Part shown: one piece after another, positions 7,881-17,057 of the stretch
Layout: the number at the start of each line of letters is the position of its first letter
Position numbering within the stretch: position 1 is the stretch's first letter
Origin: G038396625 sp038396625
Lineage (GTDB): Bacteria; Bacillota; Clostridia; Peptostreptococcales; Thermotaleaceae
Assembly: GCA_038396625.1 (NCBI GenBank)
Contig: CP121688.1
Location: forward strand, 1,426,001-1,490,000
Direction of reading: 5' to 3'
Length of the DNA stretch: 64,000 nt
Notes under the pieces: model-generated
Told to the model about the DNA's origin: nothing
Database searches by the model: none
The model's input: only the letters and a program-made list of their open reading frames with translations
Translations under genes and position numbers: made by a program

Positions 7881-9977
7881 ATGAAAAGAGGATTATTGAT
7901 TTTATTGGTGTTGACTATGTTTTTTTCCATGGGATTGATAGCTTTTGGAGAGGAGGAGCCAAATCCTATACAAGTAACAAATGGGACTACAGGAAAGACA
8001 GAAAAAGTATATAGTGTTAACCTTGTGATGGAAGGAGAACCGGTACGTACAGATGTACCAGCTCTTTTATATACTATAAATTGGAAAAGTCGTACATTGG
8101 TACCTATTGGTTTTATCGTTGAGAGTTTAGGTGCACAAATTGAGTGGAATCAGGAAAAGAAAGAAGCCACTATTGTTACAGATGAAAAAACGATTGTTCT
8201 AAAAATAGATAGTGCCACTGCCTCTGTAAATGGAAAAGATGTTTTATTGCCTAATGAAATTCCAGCAAAATTATTAGGATATAAAGGAAATTATCGAACG
8301 ATGGTACCTTTAAAATTTGTTGCTGAACAATTAGGAATAGAAGTAGGGTGGATTCAAGAAAGTACTACCGTGACGATGAATCTACCACAGTACGTGGTTC
8401 CATCAGAGTTTATTACAGCAATTACATATGATGATACAAAAACACCTCAAATACTTATTAAAGCTACAGGAGCAGTAGATGTCAAGACTACTTATTTAGA
8501 AGGAAGTAAATATGGAAGTTATGATCGACTCGTTTTAGACATGCCTAATACAGTTTTAAACATAGAAGATTCTTCAATAGAAGAAATCGATGGGGTTATT
8601 AAAAAAACGGTCAATAAAGATGGTATTATGACCATACGAGGCTCTCTATTTGAACCTGCACCTAAAAATACAAGTCGTATTGTAGTTGATCTAGCTATGA
8701 GAAAAGGATATCATGTCTCCTACGACAAAGAAAAAAAAGCTGTTAAAGTAGAATTTTTAAATAGTGTCAACAACATAAAAACAGAAAAGAGAAATCTTGT
8801 AGATGCAGTAGTGATAGAAGCAGAGGAAATGCCTGCATATAATCGAATGGATTTAGGTGGTAAAGTAGTTGTAGATGTATTAAATGCATCATTAAAATTT
8901 AATAAAAGCGAAGTACCTATATCTCAAGTAGGTATTAAAAGAATAAGAGTTGCTCAATTTGATCCTGATCAAAATTATGAAAAAGATGATCGAATTGTCC
9001 GTGTTGTATTAGATTTAGATAGTATGCACAAGCCAGAAGATGTATTTATAGAACAAGTAGGAAGAGACATTGTCATCTATACGAGTCAAAGACCTGTAGA
9101 GACAATGGATTATGAAAAAGAAAATGAGGGTCAATCTTTCCTTAAACTTTCTTTAAAAAATGAGAGTAGCTATGATGTAGATAAAATGTTTAATGATAAT
9201 GTATTACTTGTGACAATTCCTAAAGATGAAATTGACTTAGAAGAAGCACTCCTTGAAATAGATGATAAGATGATTCAAGTCATTAAAGTAGAGGAACAAG
9301 AAGATGATTACCTACTGATTATTACAATGAAAGAAAACACAGAATATGCAGTAGAAAGCAAAGCAACGACAGATGAAGTTAAAATAAGGTTTACAAACAC
9401 AACAAAACCTTTCCTAGGAAAAAAATTAATTGTCATTGATGCAGGTCATGGAGGAAAAGATCCTGGAACAAAGAGTAAAAATCCATTACAATATGAAAAG
9501 AATTTGGCGTTAGATACTGCTAAAAGACTAGAAAAACTTTTACAAGAGGCAGGGTATGCTACGCATATGACCAGAAATGATGATACTTATATCGGTCTTT
9601 ATGATAGATCGGGAGCTGCAAATGCTTTGAATGCAGATTTGTTTATAAGCGTTCACTACAATTGGAATCCAGATCCAGGGATTAGTGGCGTACAAATGGT
9701 ATATGTAGATTATGACCCTAGAAATAATAAAGCCTTGGCACAAATTATGCAAGAAGAATTAGCAAAGGAATTAAATGCAGCAGAGAGAGGACTTCTTCAT
9801 AAACCAAGAACGGTGGTTGTTCGAGAAACACAGATGCCAGCGGTATTGTGTGAGATAGCGTTTTTATCCAATGATCAAGATGCACAAAAGGCAAGCAATC
9901 CAGAATATAGACAAAAGGCTGCACAAGGTATATTAAATGGCATAACAAGATATATTAATGAAGTACTGGACAAATAA
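7881..9977 (+). CDS. N-acetylmuramoyl-L-alanine amidase with copper-amine-oxidase-like stalk and AMIN domains
   Basis: Secreted cell-wall hydrolase of about 698 residues that should cleave the amide bond between MurNAc and the stem peptide. A signal peptide (residues 1-24) is followed by a copper-amine-oxidase N-terminal-like domain with two repeats (LVPIGFIVESLGAQIEWNQ and MVPLKFVAEQLGIEVGWIQ), then one or two AMIN-type beta domains. The C-terminal Amidase_3 domain begins about residue 510: IVIDAGHGGKDPG with the zinc His, the glutamate after KNPLQYEKN, the HxN-type SVHYNWN and the late CEIAFLSN glutamate. ATG 7881 follows AGGGGG; a GTG three bases earlier is possible. Paired Spo0A-like boxes upstream suggest control around sporulation. 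Confidence 0.92.
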   Translation: MKRGLLILLVLTMFFSMGLIAFGEEEPNPIQVTNGTTGKTEKVYSVNLVMEGEPVRTDVPALLYTINWKSRTLVPIGFIVESLGAQIEWNQEKKEATIVTDEKTIVLKIDSATASVNGKDVLLPNEIPAKLLGYKGNYRTMVPLKFVAEQLGIEVGWIQESTTVTMNLPQYVVPSEFITAITYDDTKTPQILIKATGAVDVKTTYLEGSKYGSYDRLVLDMPNTVLNIEDSSIEEIDGVIKKTVNKDGIMTIRGSLFEPAPKNTSRIVVDLAMRKGYHVSYDKEKKAVKVEFLNSVNNIKTEKRNLVDAVVIEAEEMPAYNRMDLGGKVVVDVLNASLKFNKSEVPISQVGIKRIRVAQFDPDQNYEKDDRIVRVVLDLDSMHKPEDVFIEQVGRDIVIYTSQRPVETMDYEKENEGQSFLKLSLKNESSYDVDKMFNDNVLLVTIPKDEIDLEEALLEIDDKMIQVIKVEEQEDDYLLIITMKENTEYAVESKATTDEVKIRFTNTTKPFLGKKLIVIDAGHGGKDPGTKSKNPLQYEKNLALDTAKRLEKLLQEAGYATHMTRNDDTYIGLYDRSGAANALNADLFISVHYNWNPDPGISGVQMVYVDYDPRNNKALAQIMQEELAKELNAAERGLLHKPRTVVVRETQMPAVLCEIAFLSNDQDAQKASNPEYRQKAAQGILNGITRYINEVLDK

Positions 9978-9994
9978 AAAAAGATGCTATGAGG

Positions 9995-10041
9995 TGCACC
10001 CCAAATATTAGAGTCTAATCTAATATTTGGAGGTGCATTTT
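9995..10041 (+). terminator. Terminator of the amidase gene
   Basis: TGCACC plus CCAAATATTAGA pairs with TCTAATATTTGG plus AGGTGCA in a long stem with a small bulge, followed by TTTTATTTT. Confidence 0.85.
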
Positions 10042-10321
10042 ATTTTGCTTAAATATCTCGGAGAAGAGAAGGTTTTAAAAAGCAAAGTGAGAGAGTTTGT
10101 GGTTTTTAAATAAGGAATGGTTATAATAGGCAATTTCCTCGAAGTCAACTTATTCCGTTATGTTTTGTGGCTTAAGGGAAGGAAAAGGAATGGATATAGT
10201 TATAAAAAATGTACATTAAAAGAAACTTAAGAGTTGTGCAGATGATATGGTGCTTTTCGACAAACCTTGTTATACTTTACATAAGAAGAGAGAAAGAAGG
10301 TATAGCTAAGGGAGGGTCATC
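10042..10321. other. Intergenic region before the first kinase gene
   Basis: About 280 bases without a recognisable gene. It holds a single Spo0A-box-like TTCGACAA at 10256-10263 and AT-rich stretches. I find no clear -35/-10 pair, riboswitch or repeat. Confidence 0.4.
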
Positions 10322-12706
10322 ATGAGAGCAAGATCTTTTGGATTCAAAATTACTGTACTATTTCTAGGGACGATCATATTTTCTTTTTTTGCATTAATTG
10401 GTTTATATATTCATGATAGCCAGAAGATGATGGCAAATGTTATGGAGGAAGATCTTCAAAAGCTTATTCATGAAAAAAAAGTAGTGTTAGATTTACATCT
10501 AAAGCAAGTAGAAGCAGAGACAAAAGAGCTAGGTATTTGGCTGGCTAGGTATCTTCAAGAAGTCCATGAAATAGATGAAAATTTTGACGAACGATATGAA
10601 AAAAATTTGAATGGGGTTCTTGTTAGCAAAGGAGGTAGTAATACTAGTAGCATTTATGTCAATGCCAATATTCCTATAACAGAAAAACTTATAAGCCAAG
10701 TGGTTGCTACAGAAAAATTAGAGTTCAATTTTACGAGATTATTGGAACAAAATCAAGATGTTGTGTGTACTTATATCGTCACAGCAAAAGGATTATTGCG
10801 CTTGTATCCCTATTTAAACCCTAATTTATATGAAGTTTCTCACGATTTTAGACAGTATAACTATTATCAGATTGCAACACAAAAGAATAATCCTGAAAGG
10901 AAAGCTGTCTGGACTAAAGTCTATAACGATTGGGAAGGAAGAGGCTGGGTAGTCACCTGTTCTTATCCTGTATACATAAACAATAAATTAGAGGCAGTTG
11001 TATGTACAGATATAACTGTAGATTTTTTGCAAAATATTATCGCTGATTTTCAAGTAGCGAAATCAGGTTTTGGTTTCTTACTAGACCAAGATGGAAATGT
11101 TATTTATCATCCTTACTATATTAAAAATGCAGAAAAAAGAGGAGAGGTCTTTGCTAAAAATCTTATTGTAGAGGCACAGAACAATCAATATAAAAAAATA
11201 ATCCACAACATGTTAAAACGTAATGAAGGACAGGATTTTTATTATAATAGCCAAACAAAATCTCAGCATTTAATTACCTATGCACCAATTAATAATGTGG
11301 GTTGGAGCATAGGGCTTGAAGTTGATGAAAGTGAATACAAAATTAGTCTTGTAGAATATTTTGAAGATTATTTTTTATTTTCTTTTTTGCTTATTGTGAT
11401 GATTTCATTTTTAGGAACGATGTTTTTAAAAGGAATTTCAAAGCCGATTACAGCGTTATCCATGAATGCCCAGAAAATTGCAGCAGGAGATTTAGATAAA
11501 GTGATGGACATCAAAACAAAAGATGAAATTGGCAGCATAGCAGAATCACTAAATGCTATGAGTATGACCATGAAAGAATATATGGAAAATCTTATTAAAA
11601 ACAAAAATCAGTTAGAAACAGTGATAAATAGTATTCGTGGCTTTCTATCCATTCGTAGCCTAGACTATCGGATACTAATGACCAATAGTCAAGGAAAATA
11701 TCTTGCAAAAAAAATGGGTAAAGAAATGATAGATAGCCCATGCTATACGTTTTTTGAAGGAAGAGACAAGCCCTGTGAAAACTGCCCTATGGTAGAGACG
11801 TTGCGCACAGGAAAAGAAGGTTTTTCAGAAATCTTGTCAGGTAATGATATTTTTCATGTTTGGAGTTCCCCTGTTTATGATCGGGCAGGAAAATTAGAAG
11901 AAGTAGTTGTGTATAGCGTGAAGGTTACGGAAAAAATTGTATTAGAAAAAGAGTTTTTTCAAAAAGAAAAATTAGCTGGCATCGGGCAAATGGCGGCAAG
12001 TATTACCCATGAATTAAAAAATCCCTTAGCAATCATTAAAGGGAGTACTTATCTTTTAAAAGAGATTTTAAAAACACAAAATTTGGAACAAGAATTGCAT
12101 TATGAAATTGAAGAAAATCTTGAAGATATAGATAGTAGTGTAAAACGTTCTGAACAAATTATTTATCACTTGTTGGATTTCTCTAGAAGATCTTCGTTAA
12201 AAAAAGAAAAGATAGATATGGTTGCTTTAATTGATCAAATTTTGATTTTGAAGAAGAAGACAACAATAGAGAATTATGTGGAGGTATCTACTAGCTTTTC
12301 AAAAAATCCTTTATATGCGTATGCTTCTTTGGATTCTATGAGACATGTGTTTTTAAATATTATTGATAATGCACTTTATGCCATGCCGAATGGAGGGTAT
12401 TTAAAGATACAAGGTATAGAATCAGAGGAAAAGAATCAAATTATTGTGCATATTACAGATACAGGGATAGGGGTTCCACAATCCATACTACAAAAGGTAT
12501 TTCAGCCATTTTTTACAACAAAACCACGGGGAACTGGAACAGGGATAGGGCTTTGGCTGGTACAAAATGAAGTCAAGAAAAATTTAGGACAAGTTCAATT
12601 GATTAGTGAAGAAGGAAAGGGTACCAGAGTAACAATTATACTACCTATAGAATCTGAGAATCCTGTGTACGAGGGGGAAGAACATGAAGAAAATACTCTT
12701 GATTGA
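10322..12706 (+). CDS. Membrane sensor histidine kinase with double Cache domain
   Basis: A 794-residue kinase. One helix (residues 8-28) leads into a large extracellular segment to about residue 340 with dCache features (a RxxNYYQIA and AVWTKVYNDWEGRGWVVTCS pattern, then a second Cache lobe). A second helix, HAMP region (KGISKPITALSMNAQKIAAGD) and a PAS-like segment with four cysteines (SPCYTFFEGRDKPCENCP) follow. The phospho-acceptor H563 is in MAASITHELKNPLAIIKG, and the ATP lid shows NIIDNALYAMPNGG, DTGIGVP and GTGIGLW. Its stop overlaps the activator gene by 23 bases. The Cache sensor suggests a small extracellular ligand such as an amino acid. It should phosphorylate the downstream NtrC-type regulator. 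Confidence 0.93.
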   Translation: MRARSFGFKITVLFLGTIIFSFFALIGLYIHDSQKMMANVMEEDLQKLIHEKKVVLDLHLKQVEAETKELGIWLARYLQEVHEIDENFDERYEKNLNGVLVSKGGSNTSSIYVNANIPITEKLISQVVATEKLEFNFTRLLEQNQDVVCTYIVTAKGLLRLYPYLNPNLYEVSHDFRQYNYYQIATQKNNPERKAVWTKVYNDWEGRGWVVTCSYPVYINNKLEAVVCTDITVDFLQNIIADFQVAKSGFGFLLDQDGNVIYHPYYIKNAEKRGEVFAKNLIVEAQNNQYKKIIHNMLKRNEGQDFYYNSQTKSQHLITYAPINNVGWSIGLEVDESEYKISLVEYFEDYFLFSFLLIVMISFLGTMFLKGISKPITALSMNAQKIAAGDLDKVMDIKTKDEIGSIAESLNAMSMTMKEYMENLIKNKNQLETVINSIRGFLSIRSLDYRILMTNSQGKYLAKKMGKEMIDSPCYTFFEGRDKPCENCPMVETLRTGKEGFSEILSGNDIFHVWSSPVYDRAGKLEEVVVYSVKVTEKIVLEKEFFQKEKLAGIGQMAASITHELKNPLAIIKGSTYLLKEILKTQNLEQELHYEIEENLEDIDSSVKRSEQIIYHLLDFSRRSSLKKEKIDMVALIDQILILKKKTTIENYVEVSTSFSKNPLYAYASLDSMRHVFLNIIDNALYAMPNGGYLKIQGIESEEKNQIIVHITDTGIGVPQSILQKVFQPFFTTKPRGTGTGIGLWLVQNEVKKNLGQVQLISEEGKGTRVTIILPIESENPVYEGEEHEENTLD

Positions 12707-14042
12707 TGATGATGTTAATTTTCTGAAAGTATATAAAAAAATTCTCATCCAAAGAGGATATGATGTAGCAACCTTAGATATTCCATTGGATACCTTAGCA
12801 CTGCTGAAAAAAGAAAATTTTACATTAGTGATTACAGACATGATGATGCCAAAGATAAATGGATTAGAGCTTCTGCGAGAAATTAAAAAAGAATTCGAAG
12901 AAATTGATGTAATTATTTTAACGGGAGAAGGTTCTGTGGAATCAGCAGTTACAGCTATGAAAGAGGGTGCTTATACCTATCTTACAAAACCAGTGAATAT
13001 AGATGAACTATTGATGGAAATTGAAAAATGTCTCTATCTCCAAAGCTTGCGCGAAGAAAACAAATATTTAAAGGAGAAAATTTTACAGGGACAGGATGAA
13101 TTTTTAGGAGATAGTATTCAAGTAAAAGAAATTAAGGAAAAAATTAGGATTGCAGCTCCTACTGATGCAACGATTCTTATAACAGGAGAAAGTGGAACGG
13201 GCAAAGAACTTGCAGCGGAATTGGTGCACAATAACAGCAATCGCAAAGATAAGTCTTTTATCAAAGTGAATTGCGCTGCATTAGTTGAAAGTGTGCTAGA
13301 AAGTGAACTCTTTGGCCATGAAAAAGGAGCCTTTACAGGGGCTTTGACAGAACATAAAGGAAGATTTGAATTGGCAAACACGGGTACCCTGTTTTTAGAT
13401 GAGATTGGAGAAGTCTCCTTGAATATGCAGACCAAATTACTTCGAGTCCTACAAGAGAAAGAGTTTGAGCGGGTAGGAGGTATGAAAACAATCAAAACAA
13501 ATTTTCGATTAATTGCTGCAACCAATAAAGATTTAAAAAAGGAAGTAGAAGAAGGAAGATTTCGAGAGGATTTGTATTATCGTTTAAATGTAATTCCTAT
13601 TCATTTATCACCCTTAAGAGAAAGAACAGAGGACATTCCACTACTGCTTCAGTATTTTTTAAAGAAATTTTCAAAGGAAATGAACAAAAACATTAAAGCA
13701 TTTGGTTCTGATACAGAATTTTTACTGAAGCAATATGCTTGGCCTGGAAATGTACGAGAATTAAAGAATATTGTGGAACGACTTGTAGTCTTTACCCAGG
13801 GAACAGCAATCATTGACGTACAATATTTGCCCTCAGAAATATATTCCAAGGATTGTGCTCCAAAAAGCCTTTCTACGTTTCAAGAAGCACGGCAGAAATT
13901 TGAAAGATCGTTTTTGAAAGAATCTTTAAATCGAAATGGATGGAATATTTCAAGAACAGCTAAGGAAATTGGACTAGCAAGAAAAAATTTGCAAATTAAA
14001 ATCAAACAATATCAATTAAAAGATGTGGAAGGTGCTACCTAA
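12684..14042 (+). CDS. NtrC-family sigma-54-dependent response regulator (first pair)
   Basis: A 452-residue enhancer-binding activator. The receiver domain (1-120) has the phospho-acceptor D52 in ITDMMMP. The AAA+ domain shows Walker A GESGTGKE, the sigma-54 contact loop EKGAFTGA and the Walker B region GTLFLDEIGE. A Fis-type helix-turn-helix (NRNGWNISRTAKEIGLARKN) ends it. ATG follows GAGGGGGA at proper distance. Three inverted-repeat sites TGCTAC-N6-GTAGCA (one degenerate) start at its own stop codon and precede a -24/-12 promoter for the peptidase-transporter operon, which is its likely target. Confidence 0.94.
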   Translation: MKKILLIDDDVNFLKVYKKILIQRGYDVATLDIPLDTLALLKKENFTLVITDMMMPKINGLELLREIKKEFEEIDVIILTGEGSVESAVTAMKEGAYTYLTKPVNIDELLMEIEKCLYLQSLREENKYLKEKILQGQDEFLGDSIQVKEIKEKIRIAAPTDATILITGESGTGKELAAELVHNNSNRKDKSFIKVNCAALVESVLESELFGHEKGAFTGALTEHKGRFELANTGTLFLDEIGEVSLNMQTKLLRVLQEKEFERVGGMKTIKTNFRLIAATNKDLKKEVEEGRFREDLYYRLNVIPIHLSPLRERTEDIPLLLQYFLKKFSKEMNKNIKAFGSDTEFLLKQYAWPGNVRELKNIVERLVVFTQGTAIIDVQYLPSEIYSKDCAPKSLSTFQEARQKFERSFLKESLNRNGWNISRTAKEIGLARKNLQIKIKQYQLKDVEGAT

Positions 14043-14137
14043 GGGTTACATGTGATGCTACTTAAAGGTAGCAGATAAAATAGGACAAAAAAAAGCAACG
14101 GTTGTGTTTTTTATCAAAGTGCTACGTTAACGTAGCA
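14033..14137. promoter_or_regulatory. Cluster of three candidate upstream activator sites
   Basis: Inverted repeats of the form TGCTAC-N6-GTAGCA: 14033-14050 (right half degenerate, GTTACA), 14056-14073 (perfect halves) and 14120-14137 (perfect halves). They lie 106-210 bases upstream of the sigma-54 promoter and directly after the activator gene, the normal place for enhancer sites. Binding by the adjacent activator is inferred. Confidence 0.65.
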
Positions 14138-14150
14138 CTTTGATAATTTT
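14111..14150 (+). terminator. Terminator of the first kinase/activator pair, overlapping an activator site
   Basis: A perfect 36-base palindrome (18-base arms, 14111-14146) followed by eight T. Its centre is the third TGCTAC-N6-GTAGCA site, so the DNA may serve as both terminator and enhancer. Confidence 0.85.
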
Positions 14151-14241
14151 TTTTGACAAAATAAATAGATAAAAATGTCTGTGAATTTTATAAAACGCTA
14201 AATTGCAACGGATAATAAGGGGCGCAGAAAAAATAAAATAT

Positions 14242-14257
14242 TGGAACAAGATTTGCA
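14242..14257 (+). promoter_or_regulatory. Sigma-54 (-24/-12) promoter of the peptidase-transporter operon
   Basis: TGGAAC-N5-TTGCA with GG and GC separated by exactly ten bases, as sigma-54 requires. It lies 80 bases before the M28 peptidase start codon. Confidence 0.8.
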
Positions 14258-14337
14258 ATATATAAATTCCGAAGCAAGGATATAAGAAGGTTTAGAAGTT
14301 AGCCTATGTAGTCTAATCAATAGAAGGAGGGTTATTT

Positions 14338-15603
14338 ATGCAAGCGTTACAAAATAGTGTCAGTCAAAGAATGTATGAGGATCTAAAGAAATTAGTTGGG
14401 TGTGGAAATCGTTTTGCTGGTTCTGAGGCAGAATGGAAGGCAGCGGAATTTGTGAGAGAAACATTCAAGAAATCTACATTTTCTGTGGTAGAAGAAAAAT
14501 TTCCTATTCAAGCATTTGAAGAAATGAAATCTTCCGTGGAAGTAGGAGGAAAAGAATTTTCATCTCGTACGATGTTTTACTCTATCGGTACGCCAGCTGA
14601 AGGAATAGAGGGAGAATTAGTATTTGCTGGAATAGGAAGGGAAGAAGATTATATAGATATAGATGTGAAAGATAAGATTGTCATTATCCATCGGGACAAA
14701 GAAACAGAAAAAGATCAGTTTTGGCCTGAGGTATGTACTGCAGCAAAACGAGGAGCAAAAGGCTTCATTTTGATCAATTTTGATCCATGGGTGTTTATTA
14801 CCACACTTGAAACAGGTTTTTTCAAAAAAGAAGAGCGTTTCTTACCTATTGAACCAAATCCCATTCCTGCATTGATTGTAAATAGGGATGATGGAGCAGA
14901 AATTCTTAGGATGATGGATAAAGAAGGTCAAAAAGCATGTATAAAGGCAGAGGTATTTAATGGAGAAAGAGAGTCAGTAAATGTACGCGCCATAAAAGAA
15001 GGAACAGAAATGCCAGAAGAAAAAATTTTAGTTTATGGACATCGTGATTCCGCTGGGACACCGGGTGCGAATGACAATGGCTCAGGGACCGTTATTATGC
15101 TGGAAATAGCCCGATTGCTAAAGGATTTACCTATGAAGAGAACAGTAGAACTGGTTTCATTGGGTGCAGAAGAACAGTTGGGTTCTGCTGGGTCTGATGC
15201 ATATATTATGGAGCATAGAGAAACCCTTAGCAATATTAAAGCGGGCATTGAGTTGGATATGGTTGCTGCAGGAAGTCCGGTATGGGTTATGGAAGGTGGC
15301 AATTGGCCAGATTGTAAGATTCAATTTGCCAAAGGGATTTGTGACTATGTGGTAGATACTGCAGAAAAAATGGGCTATTACATGGAAAAAGGCTTCTGCG
15401 CTTTGGGTACGCCAGATTCTGGAAGATTTACCCATTCAGGGGTTTCGACTACTTGGATTTGGGGACCAGGAGACATACATTATCATAGTCCTGAAGATAC
15501 TTTAGACAAGGTAGATCCAAATAAATTAAAAGTGGTAGCAGATGTGATTGCAACGGCTGTTTATAATCTAGCCAATAAAGAATGCTTAGAGGACATGAAG
15601 TAG
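14338..15603 (+). CDS. M28-family zinc aminopeptidase with PA-like insert
   Basis: A 421-residue metallopeptidase. The M28 ligand set is visible: the HxD of YGHRDSAGTPGANDNGSG, the second aspartate in that same motif, the glutamates of SLGAEEQLGS, the aspartate of ELDMVAAG and the late histidine of DIHYHSPEDTLD. Residues 90-210 resemble a protease-associated (PA) domain. No signal peptide or membrane helix is present, so it should act in the cytosol on imported peptides, whereas many M28 enzymes are secreted. It is 18 bases upstream of an APC transporter gene and both follow a sigma-54 promoter. The likely role is peptide or amide breakdown for nitrogen and carbon. Confidence 0.88.
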   Translation: MQALQNSVSQRMYEDLKKLVGCGNRFAGSEAEWKAAEFVRETFKKSTFSVVEEKFPIQAFEEMKSSVEVGGKEFSSRTMFYSIGTPAEGIEGELVFAGIGREEDYIDIDVKDKIVIIHRDKETEKDQFWPEVCTAAKRGAKGFILINFDPWVFITTLETGFFKKEERFLPIEPNPIPALIVNRDDGAEILRMMDKEGQKACIKAEVFNGERESVNVRAIKEGTEMPEEKILVYGHRDSAGTPGANDNGSGTVIMLEIARLLKDLPMKRTVELVSLGAEEQLGSAGSDAYIMEHRETLSNIKAGIELDMVAAGSPVWVMEGGNWPDCKIQFAKGICDYVVDTAEKMGYYMEKGFCALGTPDSGRFTHSGVSTTWIWGPGDIHYHSPEDTLDKVDPNKLKVVADVIATAVYNLANKECLEDMK

Positions 15604-15621
15604 ACAAAAGGAGGAAGAAAA

Positions 15622-16980
15622 ATGGGGCAATTAAAAAAAGAATTAACCTTATCTCAGGTTATATCCATGGCAGCAGGGGGGATGATTGCTGCCTGGATGG
15701 TAGAAATGATTTATTGGTTTGAACTCAGCGGCTCTGGAAGCTTATGGGCACTTTTGACTACTGGAATACTTGTCTTACCCTTAGGGTTGGTATACTCAGA
15801 AATGTCAAGTATGTTACCCTTTGCAGGTGGTGGAAACGTGTGGATATCTAATGCTTTTAACTGGGATATCGGATGGTATTTTAACTGGACCTTATATTTA
15901 ATGTATATTTTGGCAATGCCTACGGTGGCTTATGGAATTGTAACCATGTCGAATTACTTCTATCCCCTATCCTTTATGCAGGTGAAAATAATTTCTTTGT
16001 TTATTCTTTTGACTTGGTTTGTTATTAGCTATATGCGGGTAAAGGTATTGGGAAAAGTTCAAAATATTCTTTTTTGGCTCATGGTAGCAGTATGTGTTTA
16101 TGTGGGTGTAAGTTTTATTACTAGTCCACAATGGAGCTATGACACTTTAACACCTTGGTTTCCAAAAGGGTTTTCTGGTTTTAGTGCAGCGGTAGGGATT
16201 CTCATTTTTAAATTTATTGGTTTTGATATGATTCCTCAGCTGGCAGAAGAAGCTAACTTTCCTAGAAAATCACAATGGAAGGCTTATGCAGGGGCGATTG
16301 GTCTAACGTTTTTTGTTTATGCTTTAGCAATTATTAGTAATGGTGGCATTGTTTCTGTAGAATGGATTACACAGACAGATATTATTGATCCTCGAGTGGC
16401 AGATTTAATTGGAAAACATCATTTAGCAGTTTTAATTGTTGTGATTGGCATTTTGGGAACGGTTACTACGTTAAGCGGTTTTTGGCTGAGTGCTGCAAGG
16501 AATTTATATGGTGCAGCAAAGCAGCGCCAACTTCCAGCTGCTTTTGGAAAGTTAAATAAAAATGGACAGCCAATATATGGAAACTTAGCTGTGGGCATTT
16601 TCTCTATTTACTTTACGATTTTTGCTCCTGAAGCGTGGGTTGAATACATCTATACCGTATATGCATTTATAGCAGGATTGGTATACTGTATGGTTTCCTT
16701 ATCCTTTCTTAGGATTCGAAAAAAATACCCTGATTGGGAGAGACCTTTTAAGGTGAAATATGGTATACTGATAGGAACCTTATCTTTGTTATTCACACTA
16801 TGGATTATTGGCGCTTCTATTTCAGAAATCGCACCGAATGCGCTGGTTATTTTAGGTGGTTACTTTGGGGTTGGGGTGGTGTTGCATCTATATGCAAGAC
16901 ATATGCAAAAAGTGAAACCTAAAGAATGGACACCGATTATTCTTACACCTGATGACATTGAAGTAAAAGAGACAGCATAG
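15622..16980 (+). CDS. APC-superfamily amino acid transporter
   Basis: A 452-residue, about 12-helix permease. The first helix region (LTLSQVISMAAGGMIAAWMVEM) and the helix 2 pattern GLVYSEMSSMLPFAGGGNVWIS match amino acid-polyamine-organocation carriers, and FKFIGFDMIPQLAEEANFP is the conserved helix 6 region. Start follows AGGAGG. It is co-transcribed with the M28 peptidase from a sigma-54 promoter, so it probably imports the peptidase substrate or moves its product. Substrate not determinable. Confidence 0.88.
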   Translation: MGQLKKELTLSQVISMAAGGMIAAWMVEMIYWFELSGSGSLWALLTTGILVLPLGLVYSEMSSMLPFAGGGNVWISNAFNWDIGWYFNWTLYLMYILAMPTVAYGIVTMSNYFYPLSFMQVKIISLFILLTWFVISYMRVKVLGKVQNILFWLMVAVCVYVGVSFITSPQWSYDTLTPWFPKGFSGFSAAVGILIFKFIGFDMIPQLAEEANFPRKSQWKAYAGAIGLTFFVYALAIISNGGIVSVEWITQTDIIDPRVADLIGKHHLAVLIVVIGILGTVTTLSGFWLSAARNLYGAAKQRQLPAAFGKLNKNGQPIYGNLAVGIFSIYFTIFAPEAWVEYIYTVYAFIAGLVYCMVSLSFLRIRKKYPDWERPFKVKYGILIGTLSLLFTLWIIGASISEIAPNALVILGGYFGVGVVLHLYARHMQKVKPKEWTPIILTPDDIEVKETA

Positions 16981-17000
16981 ATAGCAGAATAATACCTATG

Positions 17001-17046
17001 AAAAACAAAACAACTCCCCAAATCTATGAGGAGTTGTTTTGTTTTT
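17001..17046. terminator. Bidirectional terminator between the APC and TRAP genes
   Basis: A 17-base stem (AAAAACAAAACAACTCC pairing with its exact complement) around a 12-base loop. A-tract on one side and T-tract on the other let it serve both convergent genes. Confidence 0.88.
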
Positions 17047-17057
17047 CTATTGACGAC

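Noticed and set aside
10256..10263. Single Spo0A-like box before kinase 1
   Set aside because: One eight-base match without a partner or defined promoter is expected by chance at this base composition; noted only as part of the intergenic description.
13118..13525. 135-residue minus-strand frame inside activator 1, with similar mirror frames at 20642-21136 and 32979-33281
   Set aside because: They lie antisense to the conserved AAA+ domain in all three activators and are Ser/Pro-rich shadows created by codon use, without ribosome sites.
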